A stretch of 64,000 nt of DNA, from assembly GCA_038230255.1 (NCBI GenBank), contig JBBRNP010000008.1, forward strand, positions 106,466 to 170,465, read 5' to 3'. Position 1 is the stretch's first letter; each line of letters opens with the position of its first letter. Below are positions 18,301 to 26,358 of this stretch, in pieces. The stretch is from AV40 sp038230255 (lineage in GTDB: Bacteria > Verrucomicrobiota > Verrucomicrobiia > Chthoniobacterales > UBA10450). The notes under the pieces were generated by a model. The model was not told where the DNA came from. It was given only the letters and a program-made list of their open reading frames with translations, and ran no database searches. Made by a program: the position numbers and the translations under genes.

Positions 18301-20244
18301 CGGCAGCCAGTTGCCCGGTTGGGGCAAAGGTCTCGTGCCGTTGAGGGAGAGATAAGTGTATTCCTGCAAAAGCCGCTCGTAATCGGAGAGCAGCTTCATC
18401 GCGTCGTTCGGCTTCAGGAAGTCGGTTTTGATGGCGGCGTCGACTTGCGTCTTCAACAACCGCATCAATTCGATTTTGTCCCACTGCGTCATGGCGAGCA
18501 CTTCGCCGATGGTGCTTCCTTCAATGACCTCTTCGATGTACCAACCCGATTCTTCGTCCGGATCGAGGAAGACATGCACTTCGGTGACGCGGCCGAACAA
18601 ATTGTGGAGATCGCCCATGATGTCCTGGTAGGCGCCAACCATGAATACCCCGAGGTAATAAATTTCGCCGGGAATGACGCGATGAAGCGGGAGCGTGTCG
18701 CGAACGTCCTGAAGATCGGTGAACTTGGAAACCTTGCCGTCGGAGTCGCAGGTAATGTCGACGATGGTGCCCTGCCGATCGGGCGGCGTCGTTAGCCGAT
18801 GAATCGGCATGATCGGAAAAAGTTGACCCAGAGCCCAGTGGTCGAGCAACGATTGGAAGACGGAAAAATTGCAGATGTACTGATCGCTGAGCGAAGTCTC
18901 GAGCTGCTTCACTTCGTCGGGCACGTAACGCAGCCCGCGATGCATGTTGACGATTTGTTGCGCGAGCTGCCAATAGAGCGTCTCGATCTTCGCTTTCGAT
19001 TCGAGATCGAGCAGACCGAGATTAAATGTCTCCTGCGCTTCCTCCTTGATCTGCGCGATGTCGTGGAAACTCTCGATCCGATTGCCGCGCTTAAGACGCT
19101 GTTTCACATCAAGAATATCGCCGACAAGTTTGTGATCTTTTTCGGTCGCTTCGACTCTCAAACGCGGCACCGTTTTCTCAATGGAGCTGAACGCTTCCAT
19201 TACGAGCACGGAATGATGAGCGACGATGGCGCGACCGCCTTCGCTGACAATGGCAGGATGCGGAACATTTTCGGAGTCGCACACGTCCATGATGTTCCAG
19301 ACGACGTCATTGGCGTATTCCTGAAGCGAATAATTGGCCGAGCTGTCGAAATCGCTGCCCGATCCGTCGTAATCGACGCCGAGGCCGCCGCCAACATCAA
19401 GATACCCTAGGTCGTGGCCAAGCTTGCAAAGTTTTGCGTAATAGCGCGCTCCTTCACGCACGGCGCGTTTGATCGTGGAAATATCCGGCACCTGCGAGCC
19501 GACATGAAAATGAATCAGTTTGAGACAATGAGCGAAGCCCGCGTCCTTCAACATTTGGCTGGCCGCGACGAGATTGGTTGTGTCGAGTCCGAACTTGGCA
19601 TTCTCGCCACCGCTCGGCGACCATTTGCCGGATCCCTTGCTGTGCAGCCGCACGCGAATCCCGATCACCGGTTCAACGGCGACTTCTTTTGCGGCCTTAA
19701 TCGTTTCCTCGAGCTCTTCTAGTTTCTCGACCACGATGACAACCGGCTTTCCGAGTTTGCGGCCGAGCAACGCAATCCGAATGAACGCCTTGTCCTTGTA
19801 ACCGTTGCAAATAATCAGACTCTCCCCGTCCTTGTGCATCGCGAGGGCGGCGACGAGCTCCGGTTTGCTGCCGGCTTCGAGTCCGAAATGAAATTGCTGG
19901 CCGGCATCGACAATCTCTTCGATGACTTCGCGCAGTTGATTGACCTTGATCGGAAAAACGCCGCGATACTGACCGCGATAGCCGAACTCCGTGATCGCAT
20001 TTTGAAATGCGATATTGACCGATTCGACGCGGTGACGAAGGAGATCCTGGAAGCGGATGACGAGCGGAAAACTGAGTCCGCGGGTACGCGCTTCGTCTAC
20101 AACTTCGAGGAGGGTAATGCTGCCGCCATTTTCCTGCAGCGGCTTGGCCACGACATTTCCTTCGGCATTTACCGTAAAATAACCGCCGCCCCAACCATCA
20201 ACATTGTAAGTCGCGATTGCGGACTCGATGTCCCAGTCTTTCAT
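18292..20244 (-). CDS. speA: Biosynthetic arginine decarboxylase
   Basis: Converts arginine to agmatine, the first step of polyamine synthesis by the agmatine route. From ATG 20244 (MKDWDIESAIATYNVDGWGG) the product is 650 residues, close to the usual length. The start fits the family, with a purine-rich AAGAAGAG just upstream; the frame is open for 12 more codons. The PLP lysine is in VFPIKVNQ. LDVGGGLGVDYDGS is the glycine loop, and VCDSENVPHPAIVSEGGRA lies before the catalytic cysteine region. Its end overlaps the hydrolase gene. Confidence 0.95.
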   Translation of the reverse strand: MKDWDIESAIATYNVDGWGGGYFTVNAEGNVVAKPLQENGGSITLLEVVDEARTRGLSFPLVIRFQDLLRHRVESVNIAFQNAITEFGYRGQYRGVFPIKVNQLREVIEEIVDAGQQFHFGLEAGSKPELVAALAMHKDGESLIICNGYKDKAFIRIALLGRKLGKPVVIVVEKLEELEETIKAAKEVAVEPVIGIRVRLHSKGSGKWSPSGGENAKFGLDTTNLVAASQMLKDAGFAHCLKLIHFHVGSQVPDISTIKRAVREGARYYAKLCKLGHDLGYLDVGGGLGVDYDGSGSDFDSSANYSLQEYANDVVWNIMDVCDSENVPHPAIVSEGGRAIVAHHSVLVMEAFSSIEKTVPRLRVEATEKDHKLVGDILDVKQRLKRGNRIESFHDIAQIKEEAQETFNLGLLDLESKAKIETLYWQLAQQIVNMHRGLRYVPDEVKQLETSLSDQYICNFSVFQSLLDHWALGQLFPIMPIHRLTTPPDRQGTIVDITCDSDGKVSKFTDLQDVRDTLPLHRVIPGEIYYLGVFMVGAYQDIMGDLHNLFGRVTEVHVFLDPDEESGWYIEEVIEGSTIGEVLAMTQWDKIELMRLLKTQVDAAIKTDFLKPNDAMKLLSDYERLLQEYTYLSLNGTRPLPQPGNWLPLS

Positions 20245-20397
20245 CTCTTCTTGGCCGCGGCGCCGAGCCGCAGGACGCATAATGATTCAGCGCGCCAAAC
20301 ATGCAAGGGAAGCGTTCAAAAAAATTTCGCCAAAACTTATTCACAGTTATTCACGCCGCTTGTTTTTCCGGCGCGCACGGATAACGTTCGCGCGGGG

Positions 20398-20874
20398 ATG
20401 AACAAAACGGTGATCGAGGTGCAGGTGCGCGCGGTATTGCCGACAAGTGGCGGGTGCGCGGTTTTCATTGGCAACAACGACAAGGTTTTCATTATCTATG
20501 TCGATCAAACGGTCGGGAGCGCGATCACCATGTTCATGCGCGACATCACCAAGGAACGGCCGCTGACGCACGATTTGATGGCGCACCTAATGACGGCGCT
20601 GGGCGCAAAGGTTGAGCGGGTGATCATTAACGACCTGAAAAACGCGACCTACTACGCGCGAGCAATCATCCGCGCGGAAAACGAGCTGCAGCAGAAAAAA
20701 ATTATCGAGCTAGACGCGCGCCCGAGCGATTGCATCGCCATGGCGACGCAACAGAAAGCGCCGATCTACGTCAGCCAGGAAGTCTGGGACGAAGTCGATG
20801 ACATGAGCGACGTCCTCCGCAAGATGGAGGAAGAAGGCCTCAAGCCGGATCCGGAAACCGAGTCGGAAGAATAG
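20398..20874 (+). CDS. Bifunctional nuclease family protein (BFN/DUF151)
   Basis: A 158-residue protein of the BFN family. The core shows VFIGNNDKVFIIYVDQTVGS, RPLTHDLMAHLM, VERVIINDLKNATYYARAII and the conserved ELDARPSDCIAMA motif. Members have RNase and DNase activity in plants and unknown roles in bacteria. An acidic tail follows. The start ATG 20398 is chosen because homologous sequence begins there; the frame remains open far upstream only as a shadow of speA. Confidence 0.88.
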   Translation: MNKTVIEVQVRAVLPTSGGCAVFIGNNDKVFIIYVDQTVGSAITMFMRDITKERPLTHDLMAHLMTALGAKVERVIINDLKNATYYARAIIRAENELQQKKIIELDARPSDCIAMATQQKAPIYVSQEVWDEVDDMSDVLRKMEEEGLKPDPETESEE

Positions 20875-20897
20875 TCGGCGCGCGAATCAGCTGTTCC

Positions 20898-21006
20898 GTC
20901 ATCCCGAACGAACGTGAGGGATCTCCCTTAAGATGATTGATCACACAAAATGCATTGGGTGACCTGCGCTTCGATTGTGAGATCCCTCGCTTGCGCTCGG
21001 GATGAC
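20898..21006. repeat. Long-hairpin intergenic repeat, copy A of 3
   Basis: 109 bp from GTCATCCCGAACG to CTCGGGATGAC. The ends pair over about 30 bases (GAGGGATCTC with GAGATCCCTC), and a smaller inner hairpin starts with TCAC and ends with GTGA. Other copies are at 32641 and 51304. Confidence 0.85.
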
Positions 21007-21014
21007 AGCAAGAG

Positions 21015-21350
21015 CTAGAAGTTCAGCTTTACCTGGCCCTCGTGGACTTCAGTCGGGCAAGGCGCGTTCAACGGCACATCGGTTTGCGCCGCGCTCGCCT
21101 GCACCAGTTGATTGTCGATTAAATACTTCTCGACTTCTTCGCCACTGACATCGGGCAGGATCTTTCCGTTGATCTCGACGCAGGGTGAAAGCGGCTGCCC
21201 GCTCTTGGTTTCCATTTCCCACCGGAAAGCCGGGTTTTGAATGATGTCCTTTTCGGTATAAGGCAAATTGTATTTGGCGAGCACGGCGCGAACTCCGGCG
21301 CTCCAGCCGCAATATGTTTTCAAGTAAGCTGTGATTTGGGGCGTATCCAT
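21015..21350 (-). CDS. Glutaredoxin-like protein
   Basis: A 111-residue glutaredoxin fold: ITAYLKTYCGWSAGVRAVL holds a CGWS active site (Cys14, Ser17 in place of the second Cys), PYTEKDIIQ follows the first helix, and SPCVEINGKILPDVSGEEVE resembles the TVP/GG-type glutathione-binding part. A monothiol role is likely. The C-terminal 25 residues are an extension with one more Cys. Single gene. Confidence 0.78.
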   Translation of the reverse strand: MDTPQITAYLKTYCGWSAGVRAVLAKYNLPYTEKDIIQNPAFRWEMETKSGQPLSPCVEINGKILPDVSGEEVEKYLIDNQLVQASAAQTDVPLNAPCPTEVHEGQVKLNF

Positions 21351-21450
21351 TTCTGAAAGATAACACAGCGGCGAAAGTTTTCAGCGGCGAAACAGATCCT
21401 TTTTTGCAAATAAAGATCGACAAGCTGATGTCGACTTAACTAAAAGCCCT

Positions 21451-21498
21451 GCCGGGAGCTCCGATTTCCCTGAGGCCGTGTTTGACGGAGCTCCCGGC
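21451..21498. terminator. Terminator of the ECF sigma gene
   Basis: GCCGGGAGCTCCG pairs perfectly with CGGAGCTCCCGGC across a 22-base loop, 11 bp beyond the stop of the minus-strand sigma gene. A 10-mer (21413-21422) lies just outside it. Confidence 0.65.
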
Positions 21499-21509
21499 GC
21501 CCTAAGAAT

Positions 21510-22115
21510 TTAAATTTTGTGCCGGAGCGGTTTGAGCGACTGGGTCAGTTTTTGTAAACCGAGTTCCAGCCGTGTCTTGACCGTGCCGAGCGGCGCGCGT
21601 GTCACCGCCGCGATTTCGCGGTGACTCATTCCCGCAAAGAACGCGAGCTCGAGCGCTTCGCGCTGATGGCACGGCAATACATTCAGCCGCCGATGCAGAA
21701 AATGGCGCAAGTCGGAGCGCGAGATGTCGTTACCGGAGTGATTGTCGTGGACCGAGGCCGGCTGTTCGACATACTCCTGGTAACGTTCCTTCGCGCGACA
21801 ATAAGCCTGCTTCCGGCGAAGCCGATCGATCGCGCGCCGGCGTGCCAGCGTAACCACCCAGCCGAGCAACTTGCCGGCTTTCGGCGAATAGTGATCGGCC
21901 TCGTGCCAAATCTGCAACAAGATGTCCTGCAACACATCATCGGCGTCGCCTTCCTCGTGGACGACGTTGCCAATGACCGATTTGAGTCTGCCGCCGTGGC
22001 GCGAATAAAATTCATTCAGCGCTTCCGGTCGCTGAGCGGTGATGGCTTCCATGAGTGCTTCATCAGAAACCGTCGCACCGTTGCCGTTGTGGGACTGCAA
22101 AGTTGGATTCAACAT
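21510..22115 (-). CDS. ECF-type RNA polymerase sigma factor
   Basis: A 201-residue sigma-70 family factor with only regions 2 and 4. Region 2 includes DADDVLQDILLQIWHEADHY and GWVVTLARRRAIDRLRR. Region 4 includes LPCHQREALELAFFAGMSHR and GTVKTRLELGLQKL, the helix-turn-helix. Length and layout resemble SigK-type factors. No anti-sigma gene is adjacent; the neighbouring small gene at 22337 is unrelated in sequence to known anti-sigmas. Confidence 0.92.
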   Translation of the reverse strand: MLNPTLQSHNGNGATVSDEALMEAITAQRPEALNEFYSRHGGRLKSVIGNVVHEEGDADDVLQDILLQIWHEADHYSPKAGKLLGWVVTLARRRAIDRLRRKQAYCRAKERYQEYVEQPASVHDNHSGNDISRSDLRHFLHRRLNVLPCHQREALELAFFAGMSHREIAAVTRAPLGTVKTRLELGLQKLTQSLKPLRHKI

Positions 22116-22336
22116 AAGTTTTTCCGTAACGAGTTATTTCGGTTTCGTTTCTTCACACTTGTTTTCGCAACTCCAACAATGGAAAATGGGCGGCGTGCGC
22201 GCAATCGGTGGGAGCACCGGTTGAATAGTAGGTCAAATCCTTAGATGCGTTGGACTTGGCGCAAATGCCTCCCTGGCGGCCGGGCGAAACTGCCTCGCAA
22301 ATTTGCGCCCGCCTTCGCTAAGGCTACGGCGTGGAT

Positions 22337-22705
22337 TTACGCGGCCGGTCGAAATTGAGTGGCGAACTTTTTCAGCCGCGCGGAGAACTTTTCGCGAGGC
22401 CGAGGGGTTGTTGACGGCAAAGCGTCTTGCTCGTGCAACATCGACATCCGCGCCAGCACTTCGTCCGTTGGAATTACCCAATCTATTGGGATGGAATGAC
22501 AGTTGGGCGTCGGACAGAGCAAGCGCAACGGCCCGGTGCCGCGAGTGCCACCGACAACATGAATATTGCGGCCTTCAATAATCTGACGGCAAGCGAGACA
22601 ATAACGCTTCTCTTCGAGTGACCGCCATTTCCGGTAGCGATCAAGCCGCTGCAAAATCTCGAGCTTGTCCGGACCGGAAAGTTCGATGGGAGCGAGCAGT
22701 GGCAT
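22337..22705 (-). CDS. Small metal-binding protein of unknown function
   Basis: A 122-residue protein. The middle part has the Cys pairs YCLACRQII and LLCPTPNC, which suggest a zinc site around a Gly-rich GGTRGTGPLR. HSIPIDWVIPTDEVL follows, then a basic C-terminus. It is upstream of the sigma gene on the same strand with a gap of 221 bp. I do not recognise the family; a regulator or RNA-associated role is only a guess. Confidence 0.6.
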   Translation of the reverse strand: MPLLAPIELSGPDKLEILQRLDRYRKWRSLEEKRYCLACRQIIEGRNIHVVGGTRGTGPLRLLCPTPNCHSIPIDWVIPTDEVLARMSMLHEQDALPSTTPRPREKFSARLKKFATQFRPAA

Positions 22706-22907
22706 CGCAACAGAAGATGGCAGTCGCGATCAGGAGCGACAATCAGATGAACGGCGAATCCAGTTATAGGTGAAAATCTGATGACCATTACGCGAAGTTG
22801 CTACGAAGCAAAACCGAGTTCATGACGGTGGCGAACGAATCGGCGCCGCTTCTTATTTCCATAAAACTCACATCCACGAAGGGCAATCTGCGCGTTTCGA
22901 GGGTGAG

Positions 22908-23222
22908 ATGAAGAAGCATAACGGATCGGGCTCGAACGGGACGCAGGTCCTCGATTCGACGGCGGCGGCGATGGAACGGATGAAGCGGTACTGTGCTGCG
23001 CACCCCGGCAGTCCTTCAACGGCGCGCCGGCCGCAATTGTTCCTTCGAAGTCACCTTTGGATCGCACTGATGGGCCCAAGCGTAGAAGAGGGAATTGTCG
23101 GGATCGGTCCAACTGTCGAAGCAGCGCTTCGTGCTTTCGATGCCCAATATCTCGCTGGTCTGCGTCCACCAACCCAGGCTCTGCGTCGCGGACTCTATAA
23201 TTCCAAGTTGAACGCGGCCTGA
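22908..23222 (+). CDS. Hypothetical protein, 104 residues
   Basis: Starts MKKHNGSGSNGTQ after a GAGGGTGAG sequence that can serve as ribosome binding site. The body (AAAMERMKRYCAAHP, GPSVEEGIVGIGPTVEAALRAFDAQYL) looks like a folded helical protein, with a basic end. There is no signal peptide or known motif. It could be chance, but base use fits a gene. Confidence 0.5.
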   Translation: MKKHNGSGSNGTQVLDSTAAAMERMKRYCAAHPGSPSTARRPQLFLRSHLWIALMGPSVEEGIVGIGPTVEAALRAFDAQYLAGLRPPTQALRRGLYNSKLNAA

Positions 23223-23252
23223 TTGGACCGACAGCATCGCCCCACTATTCCG

Positions 23253-24566
23253 CTAGAATTTGACCGTGGTGCGAACACCGAATTCGTTGCTGTAAAAGTC
23301 GACGATTGAGATCGAGCCCGAGTTTTGCCGGCGCAAATAGTAGCCGCCAAACGACCAATAGCGTGTCAGCAAAATGTCGGCGGAAGGTTGAACGTAAAAG
23401 TAATCGTCGCGTAACGTTGGCAACGGCATCGGCAAGTCGATTGCATTGAAGTATTCGACATGCTCGTATCCAGCGAGCACCGCGAGATATAATTGTTTGC
23501 AGATGCGCTGTCGTATCATCCCGCCGATGCTGGTATCGACGTAATCTTGCGCGGTGGCCGCCGCCGAATTGTAAATCTGCCGACTCGCGCCCAAAACAAG
23601 CTTGGTGCTATCGCAGGGAGAATAGGTTGCAGAGATCGCAAAGACCGGAGTGGTATACGTCCGGCGCGCGATATTTTGAAAGTCGCGGAACTCTTCGCCG
23701 GCAATGATGTCGAGCGAGAATTCTTTACCCGGTCTGTAATTCAGGTGGGCGTTGGCCCGCACCATCGTCTGGTTAGGCGTGGGAAAATCCACCGCGTTAT
23801 AGCCCCCTTCGACTCCCACACCCAGCACAAGGCTTGGGCTAAAGCCGTGATTCAAATAGAGATCTGCGATATACAACTCCGAACTGATCAGAGGCTGAGC
23901 GTATTCCGTCCTGTTCATCCTTAGCTCGGCGAAAATGAAATCGCGCGGCGTCATATTGTAGTTCGCGCTCAGGTTCGTGTTGTAGATGTCGAGGTCGGTC
24001 CGCCCGTTAGCTGTCCCGAAACCGGAGCGTTCTCCGCTCGCTGCCGCGAGCACGATATTATTTAGAATCGCCACATCCTGACTCAATCTCAAGGTCAGGT
24101 TGCTCGTCTTATAGCCGCCCAGCACCCGAATGAAGTGTTGATCCGAATCGAATTCGTTATGGTCATCGTATCGATAAATATTCGGGAGATAGTTGACCAT
24201 CAGGAATGTCTCCTGTTTCGCCACCTCGCCGATACCCACCATCAAACTCGGTTGAATCAGGACGAACCAATCCTCCAGCCGATTCATGTGAGTGAGCGCG
24301 ATGTTATCGTCGTAGGCCCCGCGGATCGACAGATGGATGGCATATTCAAACGGGCCATGGTTCGGCCCGAACTGACCGGTGATCAGGCCGTTACCGGTGG
24401 GTGTGTCATCCGCCGGCAACGGAGCTGTCAATGACGAAATAGTTGGAGTGAGTTCAACGATCTGCGCCTGAAGCGGCAGCGCGAATGAGACGCAACCTGC
24501 CAGCAACAGCAAGAGTGGCCGGCGCCAAGAGGCTATTGTCCCTCTGCAAGATCGACATCTTCCCAT
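23253..24566 (-). CDS. Outer-membrane beta-barrel protein
   Basis: From ATG 24566 the product has 437 residues. A basic N-terminus and a hydrophobic stretch (LLLLLAGCVSFALPLQAQ) form the signal peptide. The rest is built of alternating strands with aromatic girdles, such as FEYAIHLSIRGAYDDNIALT and FSLDIIAGEEFRDFQ, ending in the last strand YSNEFGVRTTVKF with terminal Phe. This is typical of BamA-inserted barrels of the OMP_b-brl type, with no transport specificity visible. The 10-mer at 24548 encodes Cys-Arg-Ser in the signal peptide. A TTG start at 24602 is possible. Confidence 0.78.
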   Translation of the reverse strand: MGRCRSCRGTIASWRRPLLLLLAGCVSFALPLQAQIVELTPTISSLTAPLPADDTPTGNGLITGQFGPNHGPFEYAIHLSIRGAYDDNIALTHMNRLEDWFVLIQPSLMVGIGEVAKQETFLMVNYLPNIYRYDDHNEFDSDQHFIRVLGGYKTSNLTLRLSQDVAILNNIVLAAASGERSGFGTANGRTDLDIYNTNLSANYNMTPRDFIFAELRMNRTEYAQPLISSELYIADLYLNHGFSPSLVLGVGVEGGYNAVDFPTPNQTMVRANAHLNYRPGKEFSLDIIAGEEFRDFQNIARRTYTTPVFAISATYSPCDSTKLVLGASRQIYNSAAATAQDYVDTSIGGMIRQRICKQLYLAVLAGYEHVEYFNAIDLPMPLPTLRDDYFYVQPSADILLTRYWSFGGYYLRRQNSGSISIVDFYSNEFGVRTTVKF

Positions 24567-24672
24567 GAAATCGGGCCGTGAACCCGAGGAGCGTTCCAAC
24601 AATCGGAGGAAGCGTCAATCCAATAACCACGCTGTGACGGCTAACGATTTCTCCGAGCGGAGCTGACGAACT

Positions 24673-24978
24673 TCAGTTGCGCCGCTTTCGCGAAGGCTTT
24701 ACGCGGTCGCTATCGATGTCGCCGTGGCCCTCGACGTCCAGCATCAGTACCCTTTTCCCGTCCTGCGCAGGAGCATGCGCTTTCTCGAAAATCGCGCAAA
24801 GACCAACATCATAAAGCGTGACCGCCAGCTGATGCTGTTTGGCGAAGCGTTTTATCTGCTCCTTACGCTTTCCCAAGCTCATGGTCCGCGGCCACACCCG
24901 GGCGAGCTGTGAATTATAGACAGCGCAGATTTCCTGCTTCTTCAGCTCGGTTTCTATTTGATCGGCCAGTTTACGCAT
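24673..24978 (-). CDS. Small basic protein of unknown function
   Basis: About 101 residues from MRKLADQIETELKKQE. The sequence AVYNSQLARVWPRTMSLGKR and FAKQHQLAVTLYDVGLCAIF looks folded; the end is basic (KPSRKRRN). It lies upstream of the barrel gene on the same strand. No known family is recognised. A TTG at 25023 would lengthen it by 15 residues. Confidence 0.5.
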   Translation of the reverse strand: MRKLADQIETELKKQEICAVYNSQLARVWPRTMSLGKRKEQIKRFAKQHQLAVTLYDVGLCAIFEKAHAPAQDGKRVLMLDVEGHGDIDSDRVKPSRKRRN

Positions 24979-25023
24979 GAAAGAAGCGCATCGTTTTGTG
25001 CCATGTATTCTCGCTAAAATCAA

Positions 25024-25639
25024 TACAGTTCATACCTAAGGTCTAACACTTCGCCGGCATGGCGAGGCGCGGGGAGAAATTCAGACGCCGGCCGGAATGT
25101 TTTTATTCGGGCAATTTCGATCTGGCGGCCAGAGGGAATGGCGGCGCCCCTGAAAACCTCCAAACCGCCTGGTGGTCCGGCAGCGATATTCAGTCAGATT
25201 TCTTCTGCTCCTTTGATGAAACTTCTTTTCTGCACCCTACTCCTCACTCTGAGTATCGGGCGATCGGATATGCGCTCTCAGCACGATAACAAATCGGTCG
25301 CGGTTCGTGAGCCGGCCAGCGCGACGGATGTGCGCACGCTCTATCGCGCGATGCGAGCGCTAATCGGCGACCCATTGCTCAACGGCAGCGCCATTCGATA
25401 CGTTTAATCTCGGGCAATCGCGACCACTTAGCGAAGCGACCGGGAATCTTGGAACCGGTATCGGCCCGGATTCGAATCGTCTTGATTCGCTTCGATCCTC
25501 ATTTTCAACCGTTTACACGAATTGCGTAGAAAAAGACCCGCATTCATGCAACGCAAATCGTTTCTTTGTTGCGGGCGGCGCTTGAAAGCTGTTCGCAAAG
25601 GGAAAACTCCCACAACTGCAATAATAAACGGAGGGATTT
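25024..25639. other. 616-bp region with no certain gene
   Basis: One weak candidate is an open frame from ATG 25216 to 25407 (63 residues, MKLLFCTLLLTLSIGRSDMR), whose N-terminus could be a signal peptide, but it has no clear ribosome binding site or family. Promoter signals for the downstream DUF892 gene should lie in the last 150 bp. No repeats are seen. Confidence 0.4.
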
Positions 25640-26170
25640 ATGAAATTAGATAACTTAAGAAAACTGTACTTCGAGGAATTGCGCGATCTTTACAGCGCCG
25701 AGAACCAACTGCTCAAAGCATTGCCGAAAATGGCAAAGGGCGCTTCTTCGGAGGAACTCAGACAAGCTTTTGAGAATCATCTGCAAGAAACCGAAGGACA
25801 TGTCGAACGTCTTGAAACGATTTTCGAAGATCTCGATGAGAGCCCTAAAGGTAAGACCTGTCATGCCATGAAGGGTTTGGTCGAAGAAGGCTCGGAGATA
25901 TTGGAGGAAGAAGGCGAGGAATCCGTGCTCGACGCGGGGATCATCGCAGCCGCTCAAAAAGTTGAGCACTACGAGATTGCCAGTTACGGGACTGTCCGCA
26001 CTTTCGCCGAGCTCTTGGGCGAGAAAAACGCAGCCAAGCTTCTCCAACAAACGCTGGATGAAGAAGGGGCTGCCGATGAAAAGTTGAACGAGCTGGCTGA
26101 AGGCATCGTCAATCCGGAAGCACTTTCCGAAAGCGAAGAGTTGGAGACGAGCGGTTCTTCGAAGCGGTAA
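25640..26170 (+). CDS. DUF892/YciE-YciF ferritin-like protein
   Basis: A 176-residue four-helix protein. The start is supported by ACGGAGGG seven bases upstream. It has the family N-terminus LRKLYFEELRDLYSAENQL, HLQETEGHVERLE, and AQKVEHYEIASYGTVRTFAE, with Glu/His pairs placed as in ferritin-like di-iron sites. Members are linked to stress response; the metal and activity are not settled. Single gene with strong hairpins after it. Confidence 0.9.
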   Translation: MKLDNLRKLYFEELRDLYSAENQLLKALPKMAKGASSEELRQAFENHLQETEGHVERLETIFEDLDESPKGKTCHAMKGLVEEGSEILEEEGEESVLDAGIIAAAQKVEHYEIASYGTVRTFAELLGEKNAAKLLQQTLDEEGAADEKLNELAEGIVNPEALSESEELETSGSSKR

Positions 26171-26199
26171 AATTATCGCCGCAAGGCGAATGCTCTAAT

Positions 26200-26226
26200 C
26201 CCCCCGCGGCCGCGCGCCGCGGGGGG
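26200..26226. terminator. GC-rich hairpin
   Basis: CCCCCCGCGG pairs with CCGCGGGGGG over a 7-base loop, 30 bp after the DUF892 stop. It lacks a T-run, so it may be a structural element or an mRNA 3'-end stabiliser. Confidence 0.5.
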
Positions 26227-26261
26227 GGATCGCCGCGGTTTAACCGCTGGAAATCTTCTAA

Positions 26262-26296
26262 ACTGGGCGCAGCTGGCGCGCTGCGCCCAGTTTTTT
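26262..26296 (+). terminator. Rho-independent terminator
   Basis: ACTGGGCGCAGC pairs perfectly with GCTGCGCCCAGT over a 6-base loop, followed by TTTTT. It separates the DUF892 gene from the histidine kinase gene. Confidence 0.85.
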
Positions 26297-26358
26297 ACCT
26301 TTCGAGACGCGGTTTTTACGACTAAGATCGGGAAACTCGGGGCGCGTTGTTCCAAGTC

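Noticed and set aside
19834..20397. Upstream extension of the bifunctional nuclease gene
   Set aside because: The stretch is antisense to speA, and family similarity begins at ATG 20398.
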